Shown one piece after another: positions 10,136 through 22,400 of a stretch of DNA of 64,000 nt. The stretch is taken from contig JBBHKE010002835.1 of NCBI GenBank assembly GCA_037447655.1, positions 84,905-148,904 on the forward strand, given 5' to 3'. A program made the position numbers and the translations under genes. Position 1 is the first letter of the stretch. Each line of letters starts with the position of its first letter. Source of the DNA: Zygnema cylindricum. Lineage: Eukaryota > Streptophyta > Zygnematophyceae > Zygnematales > Zygnemataceae. The notes under the pieces are model-generated. The model searched no databases. It was given only the letters and a program-made list of their open reading frames with translations, and was not told where the DNA came from.

Positions 10136-10139
10136 ACAC

Positions 10140-12298
10140 TTAAGGTAATATTAGACACTTTTAAGACAAAGTTTATTTTCGGTATTATTTTTTGTTATTG
10201 AATCTTGATGTACTTTTGAATACAAAGTTATCTTATTTGGACGTATATAACATCAAATGCGGATATGCCACGAAAAAAAAGGTGAGACTTGTGGAGTGGT
10301 AATTTACAACGACATTTCCTTTCAAAATTTAGGAAAAGTATAATAAATTATTGGTGGTTAAAAATGAATTTATTAGTGAGAATTAATTGATACAGAACAA
10401 ATATGTTTCTCAAACGCCACTTTTGCTACAACTGATATTTTTTTGTCATATGGCCCAATGCTACTTTATTGAGTTGAAATAACGAGTAAATTAATGCATT
10501 ATACTTATAGTCTTTTACAAAATTCATTATTAAATAATCTTTTATGTAGGTTGTAAACGTCAATTTCACTCCAAAATAACGTTTAAATTTTGGTATATTT
10601 AATGTATACAAATAATTGGTCAAGTTATAATAACCAATCATTACTTTATTGGATCTGCTATATCTTATGATACATCATTAACCACTTAACTAATATATTT
10701 CCAAGATGGTATTCTTCAATCTCAATGAAATGTATTCAGTTTATGATTCATTACACTCAATATGGTTGATAAAGTTACGAAAATGACTTAAGTTACTATC
10801 ATTTGCATCAACTATTAAACATTACATATTTATTTTTAAACTATTAAAATAATCAATAAATTCATATTAGAAAGGCGAATAATAATATTATACTCACATT
10901 CTTTTTTTATTTGTTTATGCTTAAATATGATTTACTGATTTATGACAAACACTAAACTAGTAAACTTAACCCTTAATAATGTGCATTAAGTTTACGAGTT
11001 TTTAGTACGCAAAAAAGTTATCAAAGTATACCGACTATTGTTACAATATTAAACGAGTATATATTAAACATAATAAATTATGGGCATAAATAAAATACAA
11101 ATATCAAAATATATTAAATATATACTGCAATTGACCCTCGATTACACATATCACATTTATTTTTGTTTTGTCACACTTATACCTAACCTACCATAAGCGT
11201 CAAAAAAACAACCCGAATAAAAATATGTAACATGTAATGTTATGAAGCATTTTAGATTGTAACATATGAATACAAATGTTAGTTTAATTTAATAATATTA
11301 TCAATTTGTGAGATGTCACGCCTCATATGCTACGAGTAACCAAAAACAAAAAATGTACATGAATCAATTTTTATGAAAGGTGTACCATATACCAATAGCA
11401 TATCAATACAATATTGTAGTGATTGCTTATGATAAAATTTTACAGTTTACTCGTTTACAAGCCTCGTGCAATTGAAACAAAAATGTTTTTTACATGTTCG
11501 TGTTTCACCGTTGAAACCTTTTGTTGCACCTATATGTATAAATATACTAGAGACTATACTAATAGTGAAGGTTTATAATAGAATATATGTGTGTGAGTTG
11601 CCACCATTAACCTCGAAAAGGGAGCAATAAATTAAAGACTATACACACATAACAATTTAATATCAAGTTATGATAAACACTGTTTTTGCCATATTATTGC
11701 ATTAATTCCGATTAATGTAAACTTGTTATGCATTATTATAATAAGTAGTAACATTGCAAAATTTGAAAAAAGAAAAAACTTTTAACCTTAAACAAAACCT
11801 ATTATATAAGTTGTTTGCACTAAACCACTAGATATAAATTACTATAACTTCACTATGAGTACTCTACTGTATGACATCGTGTTTGAAATTATTTAAATAA
11901 AGTGCTTGTTACTAACTTACTCCAATTAAAATGAATTGTTATTAGCGTTGTTGAAGAGTTTTTCATATACAAGTTTTTTTGTTAATTTTGATTATGATGG
12001 CATATTATTGAAAAAAAAAATGTAGATTAGTAGTAGTCGTAGGGCTTTGTTGTTATAAATATAAAATTACAATATGTTATACTAATTTAGCAAAAGTAAA
12101 CGTGGCAAATTTTAGTAAACTCACTTTATTGTGTTATTCTCACTAGTTTAAGGTTTTGTACCAAAATGGTCCGCGATCATATTGGTGTTATTAAAACTAA
12201 CAACTTTGCGATAATATATGTATCATAATAAATTTCATTTTCTGGCAGCATCGCCATTGTCAACGTGTAAACTATTGGTAAACAAAATGTGCATACAA
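10140..12298. other. AT-rich intergenic DNA, no gene seen
   Basis: About 2.2 kb of A+T-rich sequence without a reading frame of note, a recognisable domain or strong repeats. Confidence 0.6.
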
Positions 12299-12698
12299 TA
12301 GTGTTGTGTATTTAGAAGTTTTTCACCGCAATAATTTTAATACTCAATAGATCGAATAATAGACAATCAAACGACTCGATATTTTGCACAAGGACCAACA
12401 AAAGTTATCGCGATGTATTTGGTGGAAGATGGATGTTTGTACAAATTTAGTATAAAACTGACTTTACAAAAAACATTATAGACCAACAACCCTTTCGCCT
12501 CGAAAGAAAAGGGCGCAATTGTAATTTGTTTCAACAGGGCAACATACTGAGGTATCGCAATAGTTATTCACTCGGTACGTAATCGTGATATATTGTAATA
12601 TTATCAATATATAAGCCTTCGTGATATGTCGTAACGATGTATTAACTATCGGTAAATCAAAAGAAGGCACATGTGGAATATTGACAAAAGGCTCACTA
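12299..12698. mobile_element. hAT-like MITE, copy A (old)
   Basis: The left end is TAGTGTTGTGTAT and the right end ...CTCACTA at 12698. The interior is rich in ATCG/CGATAT motifs as in the copies at 12937, 15500 and 48918. The 8-bp duplication is GCATACAA at 12291-12298 and GTATACAA at 12918-12925 (7 of 8), which spans this element plus the mariner-like MITE abutting it. Confidence 0.65.
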
Positions 12699-12915
12699 CA
12701 TTGCTCATTGTTAATAGTGTTAAAGTTTATTTTTCAACTTAAAACAGCATTTCTCATTGCACAATCGTCAAATTGTTACTCAAACAATTACGATGGAAAG
12801 GTAAGATTGTTACTTTGCGATTGGGGATTTATCACTGAGTATCGGATATATACGCCTGGAGAAGAGATGTTTTAAGTGGAGAAAAAAACATTAATAATTT
12901 TAGCGATACACGGTC
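12699..12915. mobile_element. mariner/Stowaway-like MITE on the terminal TA of hAT copy A
   Basis: The right inverted repeat reads (reverse complement) GACCGTGTATCGCTAAAATT, close to the family end CACCGTGAATCGCTATTAG; the left end is degenerate. The left TA is the last two bases of the hAT element; the right TA has become TT. About 217 bp, non-coding, fold-back. Confidence 0.55.
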
Positions 12916-12936
12916 TTGTATACAAAGCTTGGTCAT

Positions 12937-13348
12937 TTATGTTGTGTATTACCAAACATCTTATCGCAATAAATTTGATAATCCGTATATTGAATATCGA
13001 ACGGTTAGAGAGTCCGATATATCGCACCGAGACGAACAAATATGGGATGTGAGTATCTATAAAACTTTAATATGGAAATTAACGTAGGTAAGTTGTACAG
13101 ACCCCCCCTCCCCTTCCACCCTCATGTTTGCTACGTACGGAGGGCAAAGGCGGAGCGAGTTAAAAAAGAATCGGTACATCAACGTACGAAGATATCACGA
13201 TAGCTATCAACCGATAACTTACTGCGTCATATTGTAATTATATTTCCATATTGGCAATCTCAATATATCGAAAAGATATGTCGATTATTGGCAGGTAAAA
13301 AAAGGCACATATCGAATATCGACAAAAGGCTCTCGATACACATCACTA
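12937..13348. mobile_element. hAT-like MITE, copy B
   Basis: The left end is TTATGTTGTGTATT and the right end CGATACACATCACTA. The interior has the family's TATCG-type motifs. The 8-bp duplication is TTGGTCAT (12929-12936) and TTGGTCAC (13562-13569), again outside the adjoining mariner-like MITE. Confidence 0.7.
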
Positions 13349-13559
13349 CACCGCTAATCGTTTTTAGTGTTAACGACTTTTTTGACACTTAAAATATGTT
13401 ATCGTAGTGCGCACTTGTCGGATTGTCAATCGTAGACCGCCAATAGGAAGGTAAGAATCTCGCCTTCCAATTACAACCATCGGATTCACAATCCGACAAG
13501 TGTGCATGAAGAAAATATGTTTTAATTGGCTTAAAAAATTAACATAACGATGAGCGGTA
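13349..13559. mobile_element. mariner/Stowaway-like MITE on the terminal TA of hAT copy B
   Basis: Ends CACCGCTAATCGTTTTTAGT and (right, reverse complement) TACCGCTCATCGTTATG. The TA duplications are at 13347-13348 and 13560-13561. A long inner inverted repeat (GCACTTGTCGGATTGT / ACAATCCGACAAGTGTGC) makes the element fold back on itself. Confidence 0.75.
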
Positions 13560-13604
13560 TATTGGTCACAAATGAGTCCGTAAAACAATTTTGTTCACAG
13601 ATTA

Positions 13605-14566
13605 GGGTACTTTCGCATGTGCTAAAGTTACAGTTATTTTCTTTCGTTTTCCTCCATAACTTAGAAAAAAACGAGAAAATCCGCAGCCGTACCTAAAAAT
13701 TGAAATTACCACCAGACAATTGCGTTACCTTGAAACTTTATGTGCACCGGAGTTTGTCGTACGACGCCATGCAGTTTGTCGTCTAGCCCGTTTCGACCCA
13801 CTTTCACGTCCTTCCACCTCATCTTCAAACTTTATATAAAATCACCTCGCGAGGTGATTTTAAATAAAGTTCTATGAGGTGAGCGAATAGACAGATGCTG
13901 TCGCACGTGCTATAATTTTTTGACAATTTTTGTGCGGGGAGAACTTAAAAAAAAACCCACTGCACGTTTCCAGCCTGTGCGTGAATTTTTTCTGTGCGTT
14001 TTTTTCCGTATAGGGGTCGTGGAGGGGGTCTCGACCAACGGACGCCATTTTGCTAAAGCGAAGTCCGTGAAAGCGCCTTTCTCTCTCTCCCTCTCCCACT
14101 ACCGCGTCAATCTCAGAATTCTTGCAATGAAAAACGTCAATAATGACATCAAATGAAAGATCTCTAAAAACGATTTCTTTTTACCATCTTTGGGCGTATT
14201 TAGATGGCAAGTAGAGTGAGAATAGATTGAAAAACAAAATCGCGAAACCATGGCGGAAAGTTTTAGAATTTGTAACGTCAACGTTGTCATTATTTGAGCG
14301 TGACGTCAGAATGTCACAAACCCTAAACATCTACAATGTCACAAGTAGCTTGACGTATACAACCGTCGCTATTTTGTAAACGTCATCAATTGTCGCGAGT
14401 TTTGTAGTCGTCTACAACCGTCACAAATTACACCCACATCTACATCCGTAACAATCTTAAGTAACGAATTCATTTCTTTACATACGAATGCTTTGAAAGT
14501 AGTACAGAAATCTTCGCTAAAAACAAAGTTACAAGACTAGAGTTTCGTTTACATGCAAAAGTACCC
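13605..14566. mobile_element. PIF/Harbinger-like non-autonomous element, copy 1 (962 bp)
   Basis: The inverted ends are GGGTACTTTCGCATGT and (right, reverse complement) GGGTACTTTTGCATGT, with TTA on both sides (13602-13604 and 14567-14569). GGG-starting ends and a 3-bp TWA duplication are the PIF/Harbinger signature. Its interior is homologous, in inverted orientation, to the element at 61532-62500 (for example ACCCTAAACATCTACAA and CCATGGCGGAAAGTTT). No transposase frame. Confidence 0.8.
13828..13871. repeat. 44-bp palindrome inside Harbinger-like copy 1
   Basis: Centred between 13849 and 13850: AAAATCACCTCG / CGAGGTGATTTT. The arms extend to 22 bp with one mismatch. The centre is about 245 bp from the left end of the element. 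Comparable palindromes lie in the other two Harbinger-like elements. Confidence 0.9.
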
Positions 14567-15059
14567 TTACAAGCGACCTACAATGGTGAAACTTACGAAA
14601 CATTTCTAATGCGTCTCTATGTACTTCAAACTTAGAGAATTTTCTTTGTTTTTTAGCGTAGATCCGGCGGACACGGATTTTGAGTATCCCTATTTGTACC
14701 GGACGAAGTCATCACTTAAGGGCGTGACGATTGTATACGTCGACAATGCCTGTGACGGTTGTCGACAATGTACAATCTGTGATGACGCACCAAATTGTAA
14801 AAAAAATCTTTGAATGTCGCGAGAATTCGAGGCTGCGTGAGAGAGGCGGCGTCTACGACTTGATGGGGCGCCCTCAGAGATTTCTCACGATTTCGCCAAA
14901 TGGCATCGGAGTTTTCAGACCCTGGAATGGAAAAGTCCGTACCAAACGAAACACGACAAAACACAACAAATTGTGTACTTTGATGGACGCAAACGGACAA
15001 AACATAACGAATAGTGTACCTTTCGCCGTCGCTTGGATTCGTTTGAAATTTTTGTACGT

Positions 15060-15298
15060 GAATTTTTGTATTTTTCTCTGTCCCTTTCTACCTGAATTCC
15101 CAAAATATACCTTGCTTCTCCCATATCCTTCATCTCAAATCTTCCTTTTAAATCATTTTTCAACTTATTTATTTTATCCATAGATTTACTTAAAAAAAGC
15201 AAATCATCGACATAAATTGCAATAAAAATAATTCCTTCCTCATCTTCAAACAAATATATAGAGTGATCTGAGCTGATCCGAATATATCCCAATCCTGT
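15060..15298 (-). pseudogene. copia reverse-transcriptase fragment
   Basis: The minus strand encodes the C-terminal part of a Ty1/copia reverse transcriptase: IYVDDLLFLSK carries the catalytic YVDD, followed by LKGRFEMKDMGEARYILGIQVERDR, a very typical copia block. It begins abruptly at 15298 where it joins LTR-like DNA and loses the family match after about 15075. Gag, protease, integrase and the first half of the reverse transcriptase are missing, so it is a deletion derivative and cannot function. Confidence 0.85.
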
Positions 15299-15499
15299 TG
15301 CAATTCTGTGTCCTCCATTGGACTACAGAATACAGGAAGCCTCTAGATAGTATTTAACTAACCCACTTTAAGCCACAACCACTTCTGCCCAAGAAGGCAA
15401 ACTGAGAATTTGACTGCACCCCTGTAATGGTGAAATGTCGGTTTACAAGGTTCACCACACAAGGTAAACACGTTCGACACACACCTGCAAGCTATTTGG

Positions 15500-15935
15500 T
15501 AGTGTTGGGTATCGGGTAAATTCATATCGCGATAATTTCGATATTTGATATATCGAATATCGATCGAGCAGATTCCTCGATATATCATACCGAGACCAAC
15601 ATAAATTATCGCGATATATATCGCAAAAACTGGGTGTCCGTATAGTCCTAGTACGGAAAATCGTACGGAAAATCATACGGAAAATCGTACGCTTACCCTC
15701 CCCCCCCCCCCCCCCCCCCCCCGGCGCGCGCTCGGGGGGGGGGGGGGGGGGGTCTGCAAAAAAAAATCGGATTTTTTTTTTTTTTTTAATGCCTCGATAT
15801 ATGTGCGATACGATATATTGGCGATATATCGCGATGATTTGGTTTTTGATATATCGAAGCGATATATCGATTATCGGGTACCTGAAATTCGATATATATT
15901 GAATATCGGCAAAAGGTCCTCGATACCCAGCACTA
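15500..15935. mobile_element. hAT-like MITE, copy C (436 bp, complete)
   Basis: Ends TAGTGTTGGGTATCGGGT and (right, reverse complement) TAGTGCTGGGTATCGAGGA, with a perfect 8-bp duplication CTATTTGG at 15492-15499 and 15936-15943. The interior is dense in TATCG/CGATATAT motifs. It contains a C-run/G-run hairpin at 15700-15752. No coding capacity. Confidence 0.88.
15700..15752. repeat. Homopolymer C23 / G19 inverted repeat
   Basis: A run of 23 C (15700-15722), GGCGCGCGCTC, then 19 G (15734-15752), inside the hAT MITE. It could form a hairpin or G-quadruplex, or the run lengths may be a sequencing or assembly artefact. Confidence 0.8.
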
Positions 15936-16109
15936 CTATTTGGTACAAAAGTACAGAAAAAGCGTCAGATAACGTGATCGACGGGGGAGAACGGAGTGGC
16001 GTCCGACACGTGAAAGCGCACTCGGGTTTGACTACGGGGAAAAATAGCGCAAACCTTGTTCGCACGTGTTCCTGTTCGCACGTGTTCAAACGTCAACTGT
16101 GTGAATCAT

Positions 16110-17268
16110 AGTTGTCCAATTCGTACGGATTTCGACTTTTTCCCGTTGATGTCCAATTCGTACGGATTTCAACTTTTTTACGAAAACTACGTAGTATTCG
16201 TCTTTTTCATACTTTTCGTAAAATTCCTGTAAATTTCGATGTACGGCCATAGACAGAAACGTACGGAAATTGTAATCTTAGAAAATCCTTTAAAATCTTT
16301 GAAAGTACGGAAATTTAACAGAAATGTACGAAATTGTATGAAAGTGTACCCTAAATAACCTAATAGTACGAAATATCAACGGCAGCCGTATATAAATATA
16401 AAGGAACGTACGGCAGTGTACCTTGAAAACCCTAAAAATTCCCTAAAATATCCCTAAAATGTACGAACATAGACGGTTCACTGTAGGTAAGTGTAAAAAT
16501 AATGTACGGGTATAAAGCAAGGTACGCATTTTATTAACTTTTCAAAAGCGTTTGATGCGTACCGTACGTAGTATTCGTTAGTTTATACCGTGCGTAATAT
16601 GCGCGCGGGACATCTATGCTTTTTTCCGAAAACTACGTAGTATTCGCTTGTTTCGTATATTTCGCAAATTTCATACCTTTTTCTGTACGGCATGTACAAA
16701 AATGTACGAAAAGCGTGTCCCTAGAAAATCCTTCAAAAATCTAAAAAAGGTACGAAATCCTACTGTATCAGTACGAAAAATCTAAGACCAGTTGTCCTGA
16801 ATTATACGGGGACGTACAAGAATGTTTCCTTAAAGGCTTAAACCCCTAAAATCCTGCATAAATGTTCGATAATGCCAATAAATGTACGGAAAATGTAACG
16901 CAGCTGTCCTTAATAAAACGGAAATGTACGGCGATCTACTGTAAAAAATCTAAAATATATAACCGTAAAAGGTTCGAGAAAATACGGACACTGAACGCAA
17001 ATGTACGAGAAAATCTAAAACAGTTGTAATTAAAAATACGGAATGTACGAAAATGTTTCTTGAAAACCCTAAAATCCCCCTAAAACCCTAAAATAACCCT
17101 TAAATTGTACGGTCATATACGGACGCTGTACGTTAATGTACGGCAAATGTACGAATGTGAAGAAAGGTACGAATTTTATAAATTTCAAAATCGATTGATG
17201 CGCACTGTAAGTACTGTAGTAGTCGTTAGTTTACTCCGTGCGTTTTATGCTTATAGGACATCTATGGT
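16110..17268. repeat. GTACG-rich tandem duplication
   Basis: Two direct copies: about 16179-16615 and 16625-17268, each starting CGAAAACTACGTAGTATTCG and ending near GGACATCTATG. A shorter duplication (CCAATTCGTACGGATTTC) lies at 16116-16175. The pentamer GTACG occurs roughly 25 times in 1.1 kb by eye. No coding frame. Confidence 0.7.
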
Positions 17269-17275
17269 GTGAATA

Positions 17276-19445
17276 CAGCGTCGCACCGTGGCAATGTGTA
17301 TCTAAATTATTGCCGAATGTATAATTTATTAATTTAGCGCTAATGGTTTATTGGCGCTAGGTCCTTGAACCAAAGCGAGAGTTAATGACACGATTTGATT
17401 CTTCACCGCAATAACTTCTTTACGCCAGCCAGCAGCGATTCCCGGCCATGTTTCCCGGACAGGAATCTGACTCGACGAGCTCCAAAGCTGATCTTATGAT
17501 TTGTTCGCCCGGATTTTCCAAACGGCAGGTTTGGATGCCAACCGGGCTTCGCGGTTTAGTTTGGCGCGAAAAATCGATTACTTGTTTCGAAACGGCCGCC
17601 TGGTTTACAGTGCGCACTGAAACAAATTCGAACTGAGCCGAACGGGAATGGAACAAACTGAAACCGTACCGTACCGTGTGATTGGCATACCCTTTTTACA
17701 GTGGACTGTACACCGCCCTTTTTCGCACTTTTCGCGGCCAGCTTCCTCCAAAAGTCCACAAGCCCGTTATTTACCACACGTTGTTTAGGTCAAGTGTGAC
17801 ATATGACACAAGACAATTAGTTCCGTGTTTCAGGAAAACAGCTCATATTAACTGTTTCATATGAAACAGATCGAGATTTTCCCGTTTGACTGCCAATTAA
17901 TGGATTCCGTATCCTTCCATAAATACTGCCGACCGTCAGATTGGACAATGTCACTGGTGTACGGAATAGATTCCAACCGTTAACGTTTTGGAATACAGAT
18001 TATCGGATTATGTATCGTCCGGCAAATGTTTGTCGTTCACTATTCTTGTCCCTTTGCACTGAGATACTGAATTGACCGAATCCACGATCGTTGACAAATT
18101 GTCTTTCAAGTTTTAGCTGTACGACAGGACAACCCTCTTGGATTCTCCACTCCAGTTAAGATCGCTTGCGTCATATACTCCGGCTTTCCAGTTTCCAACG
18201 GGCGCTCTGCCGCTGTCCGCAAATTCCGACCGTATGATTGTACGGCCATATCCAACTTGCGTTACCAAAAGACCGCCCCCCGTTAGGGCCACTTTCCAAT
18301 TTTGGGAGTCACTATACGGATGGCGATCTAATCTGTGTACGGAAATCAATCCGCACCACAACCGGCCAGATAGGCGTACGGCTCTATACTTCACCTCGCG
18401 GTGGCTCATTGCCCCCCGGTTTGTCACATGTTCCTACGGAGCATGAGCTGGCGTATTAGCTGGAAGCCTCAACCATAACCTCCTTTTATTTATTTATTAC
18501 CCCATTTTCTCTCGCTCGGTGACCGTGACCAAACGACCGACAGCCTTTGGTGCTTTTGCCTGTGGGTAACAGAAAGAGAGGCTCGGCGTGAACGAATCAA
18601 TGCTCGTCACGTGGCTCGAGTCTTTCGACCGGTTTTCGTAGCGGATTTAGGGAACTGGAGCATCTGGGGAAAGGCACATTCGAATTGATTACCGGAGATT
18701 TCGATAGATTTGGAGGACGGGCTGGCGCGAGTGACCCACTCAACGACATTTATCACGGAGCACGATTTGCGGGAACTTCACAGCGCAGTTCTTTTGCACG
18801 ATTCACGGCGCTAAGGAAGACAGCCAAGGGGAAAACAAAGAAAACGTACATGGGATTCAATAATGCAAGGCTGATTGCCAATACCATTACTCATTCTGGA
18901 AATGGTTTGACAGACCGGTCTCCAAACGTAACAAGCGGCTATCGGCGCTCACCTGGCAGTTGCGCCGACAAACCGGCTCGTTTCGTCGTTTTATCTCGCC
19001 CAATATCGTTCCCTGCCTCTCGTTCCGTACTTGCCAGTTTGCTACACCGTGAAACCAGGCGATTCCGTTCTGGCGCGCTTTAAGCCGCGCCAGCCGTCTG
19101 ATCCGCCCGATACGCCGCCTTTGTAGGACAAAACACCATCGCGCCAGCCACATGTAACGCCTCCCCCGCTACGCGACACCTTTGCCCTGCGACCTACTCC
19201 CGCCCGTGAGGCTTCTCCAGACGCCCGCCCCACTATATCTTTGCCGCTCTGGCGAGAAACTACCATAATCCACTTCCGACTCCGACCTCCTAGAAACAAA
19301 AATCATATAACCGCAACTGCTCGACTCAGCCAGAGTAACAGCTCTGGAAACGCACGCTAAAGAGACTTATTGGTGCTAAAGAGGGACACTAAGAGGGTCT
19401 TGAAGGGCAGATACAGGCAGATTTCGAAGCAGGGATAGTCTGGGA
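17276..19445. other. Intergenic region upstream of the receptor-like protein gene
   Basis: About 2.2 kb with somewhat higher GC than its left neighbour. Frames up to 132 codons occur (for example 18685-19083), but none shows a domain or splice pattern I recognise. It probably includes the promoter and 5' UTR of the gene at 19446. I could not place a TATA box with confidence. Confidence 0.4.
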
Positions 19446-22400
19446 ATGGCTAGGATGAAGGGAGGGAAGGAGGTGACAGCCATGGCGGCTCTATTGTTAG
19501 TGGTGACCGTATCCTTGGCAGCTATTGGAGCAGTGGAAGCGAGTGCGGCGGACTTCAGTAAGTGGGACTGTGCAGGAGAGTGGAATAGGGGTGGAGAGTG
19601 GGGAAGGGTTGGAAAGCGTATTTTTTTCAATCGGTAAAGCCTTAGTGCCGGTAAATGCGGTAAGGAAAAATAGTAGGGAGGCTTCCATGGTGGATGATGT
19701 TTTTATACAATGCTTTGTACTGATTTTGGATGATTCCTATTAGCTGACACCATGGAGCTCAAAGCAAGACTTTTACCTTTCCTTCTCTCTCCTTAGAAGG
19801 AAACTCCTTCCCTCCACCTGAACAAAAATCATCAAATCTTTCGGATGGACAAAAGTGGATTCCAGATTGGTCGGAGGTTTTTCTTTTGGACGTTTCCGTG
19901 GGAGCTAGAAGATAGTGAAGACAGTCCACCAAGTACTCTCTCTTGACCTTTTTTTTTCTGTTTTTCTGTTTTCTGTAACAGAACCCATTTACATTGACTG
20001 CGGAAGCGACAAGGAGTTTGTGGATCCTGACACTGGCATCACCTGGCAGGCGGATGCCTACTTTAAGGGGAATGGGACAACTGGCACCATCCCCTTGGTA
20101 AGACTTCTCTCCCTAGCACTCTTCAATGGAACTGTTCCTCTCACTACTGCAGACTGCTATATACACCTCTTTGCTCGTTTTTTTAATTAGTATTTCATCT
20201 GCTTATAATGATGCTGGTGGGGCATGAAGCTGGTGATGTCCTCTCCTCCCTTTTGTTTTAGGCTCTGTTTGAAGGAACACTCTCGAAGCTACTAGGATAT
20301 CCCTTCCCTCTGGGTCGGAAGACGCATGGCCGGAAGCCCGGGAATGGCTGGAAAGACAGATGAAAGTAGATGAGAAAATGCAAGGCAGCTTAGGATTACC
20401 GCAGGGGAACGTTGTTGTACGCTGTTGTCTTTCTCTCCTCTCTCGTGACCGATTGAAGAGTGCGTGATTTGTGAGCTGCCTCTGCACGTGTCGGTTTGTG
20501 TGGCCAGGCCAGTCGCAGCCCCACGGTGGGCGGCGAGATTAGTGTGGTCGACCAGACGCTGCGGACGTGGAACTCGGGCGACAGCTGCTACCAGATTCCC
20601 GTGGCGCCAGCCAAGGGCCGCTACCTCGTCAGACTCAGCTTCTGCTACAACAAGTAAGGGGGGCGGGACTCCGACGGCTTTGGCGTGTACTCTTGCACTG
20701 TGCGGCTGTATGGGAATGACCGCAATGGTGTTAATTTCGCACTTTCTTGGTTCTGGTTTGAAGTATGTGGTAGAACAGCCCCTTGTGCTGTCAGCTCGAC
20801 TGTTGACAAGAATGTTTTTGTTTGCCTGGATACTTAGTTTTTTGTCTGACGAAAGTTTCTTTTGTGGCGGTGGTCGCCAGTTATGATGGGAACTACATTA
20901 ATTTGTTCTCCGATTCCGCTCTCCCTTCCATTGGTGTGAGTGTGGAGGGCTACTTCGTGGAAGCTGTGGCCGGATTTGACAAGAGTGAACCGGCTTACTA
21001 CACCGATTATATAGTGACTGTGACAGACGGATATGCAGACATCTGCTTTAGCCCTCTGCAGACTTCTTCCTCCGGAATGGACAATGTGGCTCCCCCCTTT
21101 GTCAACTCCATCCAAGTCCTCCCTGTGGTAGGCTTTTTATCTCTTGCAGCAACTCCACAACTTATTAATTCTTGCAGGAACAGTGGCAATTAGTTGCATG
21201 AATTAGATGTTGTTGTCACCTTAATTTTAACACATTGTAAGCTTATTTTTTAAGCTTGTTGTCCTTCTATTGCCCGGTGGCTTATGGTTGTGACTTTGGT
21301 GGTGCTTGGCATCAGAATGACAAGCTCTTCCTGGACAATCTGGCGGATGACGTGGTGTTGTCTGGATGGGACCGCATCAACTGCGGAGGTCTTCAGGTGG
21401 TCCCGAATGCGACAGATCCCAAGGGATACCGTACATGGCGTGCAGATGTGTACGGTGATAATAACACCGCCTTCTGGACATCGGACATATCGGACAAAGA
21501 CATCCCTGTGCCGTCGGAATTCGCTGTATACGATGTCCCTCAGGAGGTTCTGCGAGTCGCTCGAAAGGTGATTATTGACATGTGGCATTCTTGCGCTGTG
21601 TGTCCAACAAATGGTGTGCACGCAGGGCTTGTCTTTAGTTTTGAAGGAGTGGAAAGTTACTGGCTTGTAATGGCATGCAGATGTGGCGGTCTTCTGGTGA
21701 CATCCATGGTGACATATGACAATTGTTGTGGAGATGCCCACGTTTGTGAGGTTGCCTATTTTTTGTTCTGAACCTCTGTGTTTTGCATGGCAGGCATCAA
21801 AGAACTTAACAGGGTACATGTTCCAAGACATCCACCCTGTCAATGTGGACAACGACTTCCTTGTCATCTTGTACATCGCGCAGCTAGACGAATCCACAGA
21901 GGTCAGTCTTCCCCGCTGTCACTCCCAGGGTGCAGGCAGCTACGCTTTCAAAAATTATGTCCAAGGTGTTCGATGTAGGGTTATTATTCATTTGCGTCTA
22001 CTTTTCCTTCCTCCATTTCCTCGCTGATGTGAGTAAACTTGATGTTTTGCAGGATCGTATGGAGAAAATAACGGTGAACGCACATTCCAACATACTTATT
22101 TTTTACCAAGATGGTGTGAAGAAATCCAGCACCATTAATATGATGATGCTAACCACCAAGTTGGCCAACCTAACAGACGGTGATGATGGCTGGCAAGGGC
22201 TTATTTTAGTTATGGTTGAAAATGAATGGCCCAAGGGAGCTCCTCCCATCATTAACGGCATTGAAATATACGAAATAATCAAGCCGTACGTTGCAGCGAG
22301 CACAGATCGTACGTTTCGCTTCATTCCCAACAGCTTTCTCAGTTTTGTCGTTCTTTCCGACATTACAGTTGGTCACAGTTTGCCCGCATCGCTTTGTTTC

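Larger units (their letters stand above)
15299..16105 (-). repeat. LTR-like remnant of a third copia element, split by a hAT MITE
   Basis: 15299-15340 (TGCAATTCTGTGTCC, CCTCCATTGGACTACAG, CTCTAGATAGT) aligns with the first bases of the LTRs at 1676 and 4772. After the hAT insertion (15500-15935) a stretch resembling their GTACAGAAAAGTACAG part follows. The primer-binding site is deleted at the junction with the reverse-transcriptase fragment. The right border is uncertain. Confidence 0.5.

Noticed and set aside
6887-10139. Many 60-111 codon frames on both strands
   Set aside because: They follow the 18-bp repeat (a multiple of three) and share its G-A-S-P-P-L or reverse rhythm; no start context, domain or splice pattern.
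14915-15060. Continuation of the copia reverse-transcriptase frame to 14915
   Set aside because: The frame stays open but the sequence loses family resemblance after about 15075, so it is fused non-homologous DNA.
18685-19083. 132-codon frame upstream of the receptor gene
   Set aside because: Basic, low-information product, no homology recognised, overlapped by frames on the other strand; likely chance.
20203-21897. Minus-strand frames of up to 215 codons over the receptor gene
   Set aside because: Mirror frames of malectin exons; the plus-strand splice structure explains the region fully.
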